From positions 1-46,587 of the forward strand of contig JAEUUV010000141.1 of the NCBI GenBank assembly GCA_016787285.1: 46,587 nt of DNA, given 5' to 3'. The stretch comes from Saprospiraceae bacterium (GTDB lineage Bacteria > Bacteroidota > Bacteroidia > Chitinophagales > Saprospiraceae). Below are positions 14,850-22,652 of the stretch, in pieces. A program made the translations under genes and the position numbers. How positions within the stretch are numbered: the stretch's first letter is position 1; each line of letters starts with the position of its first letter. The notes beneath the pieces are model-generated. The model saw only the letters and a program-made list of their open reading frames with translations, was not told the DNA's origin and ran no database searches.

Positions 14850-15755
14850 ATGGCAATCTACTCCATCCGTGATCTGGAAAAACTTACCGGTATCAAGGCC
14901 CATACCATCCGGATATGGGAGCAACGCTACCGGCTAGTCTCCCCTGCCCGGACGGAAACGAACATCCGTTACTATACCGATGAAAACCTCCGGCACCTGT
15001 TCAATATTGCTTTATTGAACCGATATGGCTATAAAATCAGCAAGTTAGCCAAAATGCAACCGGAGGAAATAGCCGCCAAGGTTGCCGATATTGCGGAAAG
15101 TAACAACAGCCCAAACACGCAAGTCGAGGCGCTCACCTTAGCCATGATTGATTTTGACGAGGCTGCGTTCGACCGGATTTTTGCTGCATACAGTTGGGAA
15201 AACGGCTTCGAGCAAACGATTATCCAACTGATTTATCCGTTTTTGGACAGACTGGGCGTGCTTTGGATGGCACACAGTGTGAGTCATGCCCATGAAAAAT
15301 TTATCACAAACCTGATCCGACGCAAACTTTTCGTAGCTATTGACAGGGAAAGCGGTACAAGTTCCGATCAAGGCGCCCGGTTTTTGCTTTATCTCCCCGA
15401 CGGTGAAAGCCAGGAACTGACCCTCCTTTTCATGTACTATTTACTCAAAAGCCGGCATCAAAAGGCCGTCTACCTGGGGAGCGCCATTTCGCTTGATGAT
15501 TTGCGCGATGCCTGCCAGTCCTACCAACCCGACTTTGTTTTTACCATCCTGAATACCCCCTTGGCCCGACAATCCATCCAGGCGTATGTGGATACTGCAG
15601 CCAAAATGTGCGGATCGGCACAAATCCTGCTCAGTGGCGCACAAATGTTCGTTAACCCGGTCAAATTACCCCCCAATGTGCGATCGCTAACCGGTATGCC
15701 GGAAGCCTTGCAATTGCTGGATGACTTGACCCGAAACCAAAAATCGCCGACGTAA
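14850..15755 (+). CDS. MerR-family regulator with degenerate cobalamin-binding domain (CarH/LitR-like)
   Basis: 301 residues. Residues 1-70 are a MerR helix-turn-helix (YSIRDLEKLTGIKAHTIRIWEQRY). The rest has the layout of CarH/LitR light-sensing regulators: a helical bundle (~95-160) and a Rossmann B12 domain (~175-295, with KAVYLGSAISLDDL). The key ligands differ. The Wx9EH motif is W139-x9-E149-K150, and the ExHxxG motif that supplies the cobalt-binding His reads E186-S-Q-E-L-T. B12 is therefore probably not bound in the usual way, as in B12-independent relatives. It diverges from the double-glycine peptide gene, a possible target. A terminator hairpin follows at 15761-15795. Confidence 0.85.
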   Translation: MAIYSIRDLEKLTGIKAHTIRIWEQRYRLVSPARTETNIRYYTDENLRHLFNIALLNRYGYKISKLAKMQPEEIAAKVADIAESNNSPNTQVEALTLAMIDFDEAAFDRIFAAYSWENGFEQTIIQLIYPFLDRLGVLWMAHSVSHAHEKFITNLIRRKLFVAIDRESGTSSDQGARFLLYLPDGESQELTLLFMYYLLKSRHQKAVYLGSAISLDDLRDACQSYQPDFVFTILNTPLARQSIQAYVDTAAKMCGSAQILLSGAQMFVNPVKLPPNVRSLTGMPEALQLLDDLTRNQKSPT

Positions 15756-15760
15756 AAAAG

Positions 15761-15795
15761 AAAGGCCACACGAACGACTTGTCCGTGTGGCCTTT
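15761..15795 (+). terminator. Intrinsic terminator of the MerR-like gene, probably bidirectional
   Basis: A 12-bp perfect stem AAAGGCCACACG/CGTGTGGCCTTT with an 11-nt loop. It is followed by a short T run on the plus strand and preceded by an A run that serves the minus-strand coiled-coil gene ending at 15830. Confidence 0.85.
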
Positions 15796-15829
15796 TTAAA
15801 TAGCAAAGTATACTGCCCGAGAATATCGA

Positions 15830-17443
15830 TCAGGCATCCGGGCCTTTTTCCTCCGCAGCGTCGGTATTTTCTGCTTCTTTCGGTGCTGCACTTTTTTTCC
15901 TGGCCTTGGCTGCCGGTTTTTCGGCGGATTCTTCCGAGGCGGGTTCCTCCGTCGCCTCGGCAACGGGTACTTCCGCAGCGGCCTCCGGTTCGGCGGCTTT
16001 CTTGCGAGCAGATGCGGCTTTTTCGCGTTTTTCAGCAAAGTTTTCAGCTACCTCTTCCACTTTTTCTACGACATCGCCGAGCAGGTCGTCGGCCTTCTCG
16101 ATGGCGTCGTCAAGCAAGTCGCCGGCTTTCTGGCCGAATACTTTTCCGACTGCCTTGACGGTATCCAGCACATCTTCCAGCGATTCGCCCAGCAATTTGC
16201 CGGCCACGTCGAAGGCGTTTTCGTCACTTTGGGCTTTTTCCTCCGCAGCGACGCTATCGGAATCAGTCGGAGCAGACACCGTTTCGGCAGCGCCGAGTGT
16301 GGACGCCGATATCTGTTCGGAAATTTCCTGTTTGGCAGCCGCCTTGGCTTCTTCAAACTTTTTCCGCTCGGCTTCTTTTTCGAGGCGTTTGGCCTCTTTT
16401 TCCTTGGCGAGGTTCAACTGGCGCTCCACTTCGGCGCGGGTAGCGTTCATCTCGTCCAGTTTCTCGCGTTTGGAAGCCACGCGCTCTTCGATCATTTTGA
16501 TCTTGGCGCTGCGAATCTGGGCTTCGAGTTGACCTTCGGTGGCGGCAATTTTTTTGCTCTGGAAGGCCAGTTCCTCTTCGTCGCGGCGCACGCTGTCTTC
16601 CATGCGGCGGATGGCGTCGCGCAGGCCGCCGATGCGGCGCTCGTGGCGCTCAGCGAGCGACCCCTCGTTGGCAGCAGGGCCGAAGCGGCGCTCTTTGGCT
16701 TTTTTGAACGCCTTGTCGAGGCGGTCCCAGAGTTTGTTCCGGTGCTCGTTGCTCATCTTGGCCTCGCGATACCGGCGTTGCATATTTTTCAGGTCGTCGA
16801 ACACGGAGTTGAGTTTGGCGCCGCCGGCGGCAATGCGCTGCTCCACGTCTTCGAGCCGGTTGATAAATTCGTCGTACACCGACTGGGAGGACGACATAAA
16901 CTCGTCCTGCACCTTAGCACGCAGTTTCTTCAGGTCGTCGAACAGGACGTTGATGTTGTCACGCAGGTTGTCGGCGTGGTTGCGGAACAGATTCCGGTCG
17001 CGGGCTTGCTCCTGCACTTTGTCCCAGAAGCCCTTGAGGCTGTCCCACAGGCCGGCATCGTACGTTTGCAGGGCCTGTACTTTTTCCTTGAACTCGGCCA
17101 GTTCCTGCTGGTAAGCCTGGTGAAGTTTGGAGGAGAGCACTACGAAGTGCCACTCGGTTTGTGCGCGCTGGATGAGCCCGTTGCGGTCTTCGGCCTTGAG
17201 GTCATCCGGCAGCAGGGTCTCGGTGACGCTGAGTTCGCGTTCCAATACGGTGTGTTCTGCGGGGAATTCCACTTCGGTGCCGGCCTTCCATTCGTTCATC
17301 AACTTGTTGAAAAACTCTTCCGTGGCAACAGATTCCGGAAAGGTGTAAAGCAGCACTTTGTTTTCTTCTGCCTTGAGTTCCAGTGCGATCAGGACTTTTT
17401 CATTTTCTGCGTTGGTTCCCCAAACGACGATCTTGTTCTTCAT
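15830..17443 (-). CDS. Coiled-coil protein with Ala/Glu/Lys-rich tail, function unknown
   Basis: 537 residues. I do not recognise a firm family. Residues 1-~100 look globular (IVVWGTNAENEKVLIALELK, a beta-rich start). Residues ~105-380 are long charged helices, probably coiled coil, including LWDRLDKAFKKAKERRFG, which vaguely recalls DUF349-type repeats. Residues ~385-537 are low-complexity, rich in A, E, K and P, with an amphipathic stretch (DVLDTVKAVGKVFGQKAGDLLDDAIEKADDLLGDVVEKVEEVAENF). No signal peptide or membrane segment is seen, so it is probably a cytoplasmic scaffold or nucleoid/stress protein. Its leader has a GTAACTGTA direct repeat, and a TAAATTTG box overlies the stop of asd upstream. 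Confidence 0.7.
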   Translation of the reverse strand: MKNKIVVWGTNAENEKVLIALELKAEENKVLLYTFPESVATEEFFNKLMNEWKAGTEVEFPAEHTVLERELSVTETLLPDDLKAEDRNGLIQRAQTEWHFVVLSSKLHQAYQQELAEFKEKVQALQTYDAGLWDSLKGFWDKVQEQARDRNLFRNHADNLRDNINVLFDDLKKLRAKVQDEFMSSSQSVYDEFINRLEDVEQRIAAGGAKLNSVFDDLKNMQRRYREAKMSNEHRNKLWDRLDKAFKKAKERRFGPAANEGSLAERHERRIGGLRDAIRRMEDSVRRDEEELAFQSKKIAATEGQLEAQIRSAKIKMIEERVASKREKLDEMNATRAEVERQLNLAKEKEAKRLEKEAERKKFEEAKAAAKQEISEQISASTLGAAETVSAPTDSDSVAAEEKAQSDENAFDVAGKLLGESLEDVLDTVKAVGKVFGQKAGDLLDDAIEKADDLLGDVVEKVEEVAENFAEKREKAASARKKAAEPEAAAEVPVAEATEEPASEESAEKPAAKARKKSAAPKEAENTDAAEEKGPDA

Positions 17444-17540
17444 TGCGGTACAGTTACAGTTACGGTGTACAGTTACAGTGTGTGTTTAAACGGTGGCTTG
17501 CCCATCCGGGCAATACAGGTTCAAAAATGAGGCCGCAAAT

Positions 17541-18572
17541 TTAGGCGGTAACGGCGTGTTTTTGTGTTTTCGGGCGTCTTTGTTTCAAAATTCCCTGAGC
17601 CAGCAAATACTCGGCAATCTGCACGGCATTGGTTGCAGCCCCTTTGCGCAGGTTGTCGGATACTACCCACATATTGAGCGTGTTGGGTTGGCTTTCGTCG
17701 CGACGCAAACGCCCGACAAATACCTCGTCGCGGTCGTGCGCATGCAGCGGCATGGGGTACTGAAGGTTGGCTGGATCATCCACCACCACGATACCCGGGG
17801 CTTTTTCAAGTAGGCTGCGCACTTCGTTCAGGTCAAAATCCTGTTCAAATTCCACGTTGACCGACTCGGAGTGCCCGCCTACCACCGGCACACGCACCGT
17901 GGTAGCCGTGACACGGATGCTGTCGTCGCCCATGATTTTTTTGGTCTCCAGCACCATTTTCATCTCTTCTTTGGTGTAGCCGTTTTCCAAAAACACGTCA
18001 ATGTGCGGCAGCAGGTTCAGGTCAATCTGGTACGGATAGGCCCGCTCGCCGGGTTTGCCTTTGCGCTCGTTCATCAACTGGTTGACGGCCTTCACACCCG
18101 TTCCGGTAACAGACTGGTAGGTGCTGACCACAATCCGTTTGATTTTGTAGCGGTCGTGCAAAGGTTTGAGCGCCACCACCATCTGGATCGTGGAGCAGTT
18201 CGGATTGGCGATGATTTTGTCCTTTTTAGTCAGCACATGGGCATTGACCTCGGGCACTACCAATTTTTTATCGCCGTCCATGCGCCAGGCACTGGAGTTG
18301 TCAATGACAGTGGTGCCGACTTCGGCAAAACGCGGCGCCCACTCTTTGGAAGTAGTCCCGCCGGCACTAAAAATAGCCACATCCGGCTTCTTCCGGATGG
18401 CCTCCGTCATGCTCACGATCTTGTGTCGCTTGCCGCGAAACCGGATCGTTTTGCCCACCGAACGCTCCGAAGCGACCGGGATGAGGCGGGTGACAGGAAA
18501 ATTGCGCTCTTCGAGCACCTGAAGCATTTTTGTGCCCACCAGGCCGGTGGCACCGACTACGGCTACTTTCAT
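17541..18572 (-). CDS. asd: Aspartate-semialdehyde dehydrogenase
   Basis: 343 residues from the ATG at 18572. The NADP-binding start is MKVAVVGATGLVGTKML, the active-site cysteine lies in IIANPNCSTIQMV, and the substrate-binding TYQSVTGTG and the basic/His motif VPVVGGHSESVNVEF follow. It makes aspartate semialdehyde for lysine/DAP, threonine and methionine in the cytoplasm. An open frame extends 59 codons further upstream, but that part is only translation of an 8-bp tandem repeat (NQST/NQPI blocks), so it is leader, not protein. The mRNA leader is expected to fold into a very long hairpin ending just before the ATG. Confidence 0.96.
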   Translation of the reverse strand: MKVAVVGATGLVGTKMLQVLEERNFPVTRLIPVASERSVGKTIRFRGKRHKIVSMTEAIRKKPDVAIFSAGGTTSKEWAPRFAEVGTTVIDNSSAWRMDGDKKLVVPEVNAHVLTKKDKIIANPNCSTIQMVVALKPLHDRYKIKRIVVSTYQSVTGTGVKAVNQLMNERKGKPGERAYPYQIDLNLLPHIDVFLENGYTKEEMKMVLETKKIMGDDSIRVTATTVRVPVVGGHSESVNVEFEQDFDLNEVRSLLEKAPGIVVVDDPANLQYPMPLHAHDRDEVFVGRLRRDESQPNTLNMWVVSDNLRKGAATNAVQIAEYLLAQGILKQRRPKTQKHAVTA

Positions 18573-18579
18573 TTTTTTG

Positions 18580-18783
18580 TTGACTGGTTGACTGGTTGAC
18601 TGGTTGACTGGTTGACTGGTTGATTGGTTGATTGGTTGATTGGTTGATTGGTTGATTGGTTGATTGGTTGATTGGTTGATTGGTTGATTGGTTGATTGGT
18701 TGAGGTTAGATGCCGCATCTAAGAACTTTCTTCGATGTAGACTGTCCAATCAACCAATCAACCAGTCAACCAGCCAACCAGTC
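18580..18783. repeat. 8-bp minisatellite (15 units) with mirrored inverted arm, in the asd leader
   Basis: 18580-18699 is 5 copies of TTGACTGG followed by 10 of TTGATTGG. About 46 nt further, 18746-18783 carries the reverse complement of the same series, including the switch from the ATT to the ACT variant. 37 of 38 bases can pair with the ACT/ATT end of the array. In the asd transcript this gives a near-perfect 38-bp stem whose 3' arm ends about 13 nt before the ATG, with register slippage possible. Confidence 0.9.
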
Positions 18784-18786
18784 ACG

Positions 18787-18794
18787 CAAAGGTA
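18787..18794 (-). promoter_or_regulatory. -7 box TACCTTTG, candidate asd promoter
   Basis: TACCTTTG on the minus strand lies just upstream of the repeat arm. If used, the asd leader is about 210 nt long and contains the whole minisatellite hairpin. A matching -33 TTG is not clear. Confidence 0.45.
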
Positions 18795-18862
18795 TGGCGC
18801 AAAAAGACGATGACGGGTAAAAGAAATTGTCTGAAAAGGCGACCTTCGCGCCGAAAAAAGAC

Positions 18863-19528
18863 ATGGACATGTTTATTCGCTTTCACAAGGAAGGTTTTGC
18901 GATACTGATCGCGGTGGGGCTTTTCCTGTTGTTGCTCAACGTGGCGCTGCGTTTGCTCGGCTCGCTGTACTTCTGGCCGGTTCTGGTGCTTTCGTTGATT
19001 ATTTACGGCCTGGTGGCGCAGTTCTTCCGGAACCCGGTGCGCGTGATTCCGGTTAAGGACAACCAACTCGTATATGCTCCGGCAGATGGCCGGATTTGCG
19101 TGATCGAGGAGGTGTACGAAGGGGAATATTTCAAGGACAAACGCCTGCAGGTGTCCATCTTCATGTCGCCGCTCAATGTGCATGTGAACCGTAATCCTGT
19201 AAGTGGCCTGGTGCGTTACTTCCGCTACCATCCTGGCAAATACCTGGTGGCCTGGCACCCCAAAAGCAGTACCGAAAACGAACGCACCACCGTGGTGTAC
19301 GACACCGGCGCCGGGCAAATTCTGATGCGCCAGATTGCCGGCGCCGTAGCCAAACGTATCAAATGGTACGTCAAGGAAGGCGATCAGGTCGAACAGGGCG
19401 CCGATATGGGCTTTATCAAATTCGGCTCCCGTGTGGATCTTTTCCTGCCCATCAACACCAAAATCGAGGTGGCCATGGACCAACAGGTGCGCGGAAACCT
19501 CGACGTGATCGCCAAATTTTCTAATTGA
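18863..19528 (+). CDS. psd: Phosphatidylserine decarboxylase-family protein
   Basis: About 221 residues. Two membrane helices lie near the N terminus (IAVGLFLLLLNVALRLL and FWPVLVLSLIIYGLV). The body is the short Psd type: FFRNPVRVIP, YAPADGRICVIEE, VSIFMSPLNVHVNRNPVSG, and the self-cleavage site with Gly-Ser in IKFGSRVDLF. Processing at the Ser gives the pyruvoyl cofactor that decarboxylates phosphatidylserine to phosphatidylethanolamine at the inner membrane. The longest frame starts with TTG at 18827; I chose ATG 18863 because homologues begin right before the FIRFHKEGF motif. It is flanked by two minisatellites, and its TGA falls in a repeat-like AATTGATCCGATT. Confidence 0.9.
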   Translation: MDMFIRFHKEGFAILIAVGLFLLLLNVALRLLGSLYFWPVLVLSLIIYGLVAQFFRNPVRVIPVKDNQLVYAPADGRICVIEEVYEGEYFKDKRLQVSIFMSPLNVHVNRNPVSGLVRYFRYHPGKYLVAWHPKSSTENERTTVVYDTGAGQILMRQIAGAVAKRIKWYVKEGDQVEQGADMGFIKFGSRVDLFLPINTKIEVAMDQQVRGNLDVIAKFSN

Positions 19529-19720
19529 TCCGATTAGGCCGATTGATTCGATTGCCAAACTGATGCTGTCGTAGTCACGCTCGGTAATCGAATCAATCGA
19601 ATCAATCGAATCAATCGAATCAATCGGCCCAATCGGCCCAATCGAATCAATCGAACCAATCGGCCTAATCGAACCAATCGAACCAATCGAACCAATCGGC
19701 CTAATCGAACCAATCGAATC
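19527..19720. repeat. 9-bp minisatellite (15 units) with inverted flank, in the lysS leader
   Basis: 19586-19720 consists of 15 consecutive 9-mers of the form AATCGAATC, with variants AATCGGCCC, AATCGGCCT and AATCGAACC. The last unit ends 8 nt before the lysS ATG. The segment 19527-19553, directly at the psd stop, is the reverse complement of AATCGAATCAATCGGCCT-type units, so the leader can form hairpins. Same 9-mer as the array after the nucleoside phosphorylase gene, read on the other strand. Confidence 0.9.
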
Positions 19721-19728
19721 AATAAAAA

Positions 19729-22500
19729 ATGACGGAACAAGAAATTTTGCGCCGGGAGGCGCTCCAAAAATTACGCGAACTCGGCATTGACCCCTACCCT
19801 GCCGAGATGTTCGACGTGACGGCTTTCGCCGCCGATATTCTGGAAAACTACCAGGAAGAAGTGCTGGAGGACGGCAGCAAAAACCGCCTGAACTACCAGG
19901 AAGTAGCTCTGGCCGGACGCGTAATGGCCTCGCGCGAGGCAGGCAAGGCGCTGTTTATGAACCTGCAGGACAGCAGCGGACGCATCCAGTTGTACCTCCG
20001 CCGCGATGACTTTGCGCAAGGCGAGGACTTCACCTTTTTCGATACGGCCATCAAAAAACTGCTCGATCTGGGCGACTACATCGGCGTGCGCGGTTTTGCC
20101 TTCAAAACCAAAACCGGTGAAGTGTCGGTGCATGTGCGGGAACTGAAATTTTTGGCCAAAAGCCTGCGCCCGCTGCCCATCGTGAAGCGCGACGCCGAGG
20201 GACATATCTACGATGCGTTCACCGACCCCGAACAGCGCTACCGCATGCGCTATGTGGACCTGACGGTGAACCCCGAGTTCCGCCGCATTTTCATCAAACG
20301 CAGTAAAATGATCCGCACCATGCGGAATTATCTGGACGAACTGGGCCTGCTCGAAGTGGAGACACCCATCCTGCAGCCCATCCACGGCGGCGCGGCGGCA
20401 CGCCCGTTCACGACACACCATAATACGCTGGACATGAAACTGTACCTGCGTATTGCCAATGAATTGTACCTCAAACGTCTGATTGTGGCCGGTTTCGACG
20501 GCGTGTACGAGTTTGCCAAAATGTTCCGAAACGAAGGCATGGACCGCACGCACAACCCGGAGTTCACCGCGCTGGAGTTTTATGTGGCCTACAAAGACTA
20601 CAACTGGATGATGGACGTGACCGAGCGGATGCTCGAACGCGTGGCCCGCGCCCTGAGCGACGACGGCAACGCCACGGTTACCTTCGGCGGGCACACCCTC
20701 GATTTCGCCGGGCCGTACACCCGCCTGACCATGTTCGACGCCATTCGCCAGTATACCGGCCTGAACGTGGAAACCGCCGACGAGTCCGAACTGCGCGCCT
20801 ACTGCCGCCGGGAACACATCGAACTGGATGCCAGCATGGGCAAGGCCAAACTGATTGACGAAATTTTCGGAGAAAAGGTGGAGAAACACCTGATTCAGCC
20901 CACGTTCCTGATTGACTACCCGGTGGAAATGTCGCCGCTGACAAAAAAACACCGCAGCAAGCCGGGCCTTGTGGAGCGCTTCGAACTGTTCGTGAACGGC
21001 AAGGAGGTGGCCAACGCCTACTCCGAACTCAACGACCCGCTCGACCAGCGCGAACGCTTCGAAGATCAACTCCGCCTCGCTGCCCGCGGCGACGAGGAGG
21101 CTATGGCCATGGACGAGGACTTCCTGCGCGCACTCGAGTACGGCATGCCGCCCACAGGCGGTATCGGCTTCGGCATTGACCGGCTGGCCATGCTGTTTAC
21201 CGGCCAGTCGAGCATTCAGGAAGTGCTGTTTTTCCCGCAGATGAAATTAGAATCCGGCAGCGAAAAGACAAATTTCGAAACCACTGACAAAACTAACTCA
21301 GGCATTGTAAACGAATTTATGGGCCAAGGTTTTGATCCGGGTGCCGACAAATCTGTAGGTAACTTTTTGATTAGCAATTTAAAAAGCGAAAAGTTTCACT
21401 CTTTTACCTGGTTTTCTGCTTTTGCCAGCGAACGTGCAATTAGTGGGCTGTCCCCCTACATCATGGAAGCAAAAACTCATTTTCGCGATATGAAAATTGT
21501 TGTTGGTGTGGATCAAGAAGTAACAACCCGAGAAGCACTGCAAACGATTTTGGCATTAAACATACCTGCATATATATTTTTTCAACCGTCACCGCGATCC
21601 ATTTTTCACCCAAAAATTTATTTGTTTGAGGGAGATGAGATATCGGAAGTGGTCATCGGCTCCTCTAATTTAACTCTGCAAGGTCTTTTCTCTAATGTTG
21701 AAGCATCCATGCTCTTCAAAAACGAAAACAAATCGAAGCCAGAGTCAGATGTGATTATGCAATTGAGAGGCTACTTCAAGCGCATTTTTGACGGAACCGA
21801 TCCCAATCTCAAAACGCTTACGCCAGAATTAATTGAAGAGTTGGTTCAAAGACGTATTGTACCTTTAGAATCGGAAAGACAAGCTGAACAAGAGAAAAAG
21901 GATGGTGTAGAGGATGGGAAAAAAGAAACGGTCACACCTCCTTCGTTCCCAAAGCGCGGTTTGTCTCCTGTGCCTGCGGGCTTTATAGTAAAAGGCAAAC
22001 CATCTGCGATCACTATTGATACAGAAACTTCGAAAATAGTAGTACCCGAGGTGATTGGCTTGAGAAAGCTGGTTTGGAGCAAAAATAAAATGACGGCTTC
22101 AGATGCACAACAAGCAAAGCCCGGAACAAACCTTACTGGTGGATTGAGGTTGGTGCAGAGTGGATTCAAAGTTGAAGACAAGGTAATTGACCAAACTACA
22201 TATTTCCGCCATGATCTCTTTGGCACCTTCGAGTGGGTGCAAGTAAGTACAGAACCATTTGTAGAGCGTGCTTTAGTGCCATTTTATCTTGTTATAAACG
22301 GACAAATGATTGGAAGATTCGATTTTCAGATTCGTCACAAGCCCAGTGGAGAGGCCTCCCAAGGCAACTATACAACCCTAATATCCTGGGGACAACTGGG
22401 AAATATGATTCGAGACTCCAATTTAAAGGGAGCAAAACTTGATCTATATGCGCCATTGGAAGAAGGTGCACCGTTTTCGATCGTCATTTCTCAGAAGTAA
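19729..22500 (+). CDS. lysS: Lysyl-tRNA synthetase fused in frame to a PLD-type restriction endonuclease
   Basis: 923 residues without an internal stop. Residues 1-~505 are a complete class II LysRS: OB-fold anticodon domain ([19 protein letters not shown]), motif 2 region ([22 protein letters not shown]) and motif 3 ([20 protein letters not shown]), ending normally at EVLFFPQM. Residues ~531-923 are a PLD-superfamily nuclease with one H627-x-K629 ... GSSN647 motif and a C-terminal B3-like DNA-binding region ([14 protein letters not shown]...[10 protein letters not shown]). This matches NgoFVII-like restriction enzymes. Base composition drops at the junction: 38 G/C of 60 at 21001-21060 and 23 of 60 at 21541-21600. 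The methyltransferase gene follows. Either a true chimera is made, or the nuclease starts internally (ATG 21241 or 21319). LysRS itself looks fully functional. Confidence 0.9.
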   Translation: MTEQEILRREALQKLRELGIDPYPAEMFDVTAFAADILENYQEEVLEDGSKNRLNYQEVALAGRVMASREAGKALFMNLQDSSGRIQLYLRRDDFAQGEDFTFFDTAIKKLLDLGDYIGVRGFAFKTKTGEVSVHVRELKFLAKSLRPLPIVKRDAEGHIYDAFTDPEQRYRMRYVDLTVNPEFRRIFIKRSKMIRTMRNYLDELGLLEVETPILQPIHGGAAARPFTTHHNTLDMKLYLRIANELYLKRLIVAGFDGVYEFAKMFRNEGMDRTHNPEFTALEFYVAYKDYNWMMDVTERMLERVARALSDDGNATVTFGGHTLDFAGPYTRLTMFDAIRQYTGLNVETADESELRAYCRREHIELDASMGKAKLIDEIFGEKVEKHLIQPTFLIDYPVEMSPLTKKHRSKPGLVERFELFVNGKEVANAYSELNDPLDQRERFEDQLRLAARGDEEAMAMDEDFLRALEYGMPPTGGIGFGIDRLAMLFTGQSSIQEVLFFPQMKLESGSEKTNFETTDKTNSGIVNEFMGQGFDPGADKSVGNFLISNLKSEKFHSFTWFSAFASERAISGLSPYIMEAKTHFRDMKIVVGVDQEVTTREALQTILALNIPAYIFFQPSPRSIFHPKIYLFEGDEISEVVIGSSNLTLQGLFSNVEASMLFKNENKSKPESDVIMQLRGYFKRIFDGTDPNLKTLTPELIEELVQRRIVPLESERQAEQEKKDGVEDGKKETVTPPSFPKRGLSPVPAGFIVKGKPSAITIDTETSKIVVPEVIGLRKLVWSKNKMTASDAQQAKPGTNLTGGLRLVQSGFKVEDKVIDQTTYFRHDLFGTFEWVQVSTEPFVERALVPFYLVINGQMIGRFDFQIRHKPSGEASQGNYTTLISWGQLGNMIRDSNLKGAKLDLYAPLEEGAPFSIVISQK
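21319..22500 (+). other. Restriction-endonuclease module with candidate internal start
   Basis: The ATG at 21319 (residue 531 of the fused frame) would give a 393-residue nuclease of normal length for the family, which suggests a complete enzyme gene was joined to lysS rather than a fragment. Another ATG is at 21241, where the LysRS ending and the AT-rich sequence meet. Neither has a strong Shine-Dalgarno sequence, as is usual in Bacteroidota. PLD-type restriction enzymes act without metal ions, usually as dimers with one HxK motif per subunit, and this module has one. Confidence 0.6.
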
Positions 22501-22571
22501 CCCATACGAAATTGCCCTTGGGTTTCATGCCCTTCGAGCAGTTTGCGTAAAAACTTTTTGTTTTTAATTGG

Positions 22572-22602
22572 TTGTTTTTACACAAAATCAACCCTATTTT
22601 TG
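22572..22602 (+). promoter_or_regulatory. Promoter of the DNA methyltransferase gene (TTG-N20-TATTTTTG)
   Basis: TTG at 22572-22574 and TATTTTTG at 22595-22602 are 20 nt apart. The ATG follows 50 nt later. AAATCAAC at 22585-22592 in the spacer and GTTGATTT at 22647-22654 across the start codon form an 8-bp dyad, which might be a regulatory site. It lets the methyltransferase be made independently of lysS. Confidence 0.75.
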
Positions 22603-22652
22603 GCACTTTATTTTGAATTTTTCATAGTGTATCAAAAAACTTGTGTTGATTT

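Noticed and set aside
18573-18749. N-terminal extension of asd rich in NQST/NQPI
   Set aside because: It is translation of the 8-bp minisatellite; asd homologues start at the MKVAVVGATG motif.
18580-18783. CRISPR array
   Set aside because: Units of 8 bp are contiguous without spacers and no cas gene is present. The same applies to 19586-19720 and 34466-34582.
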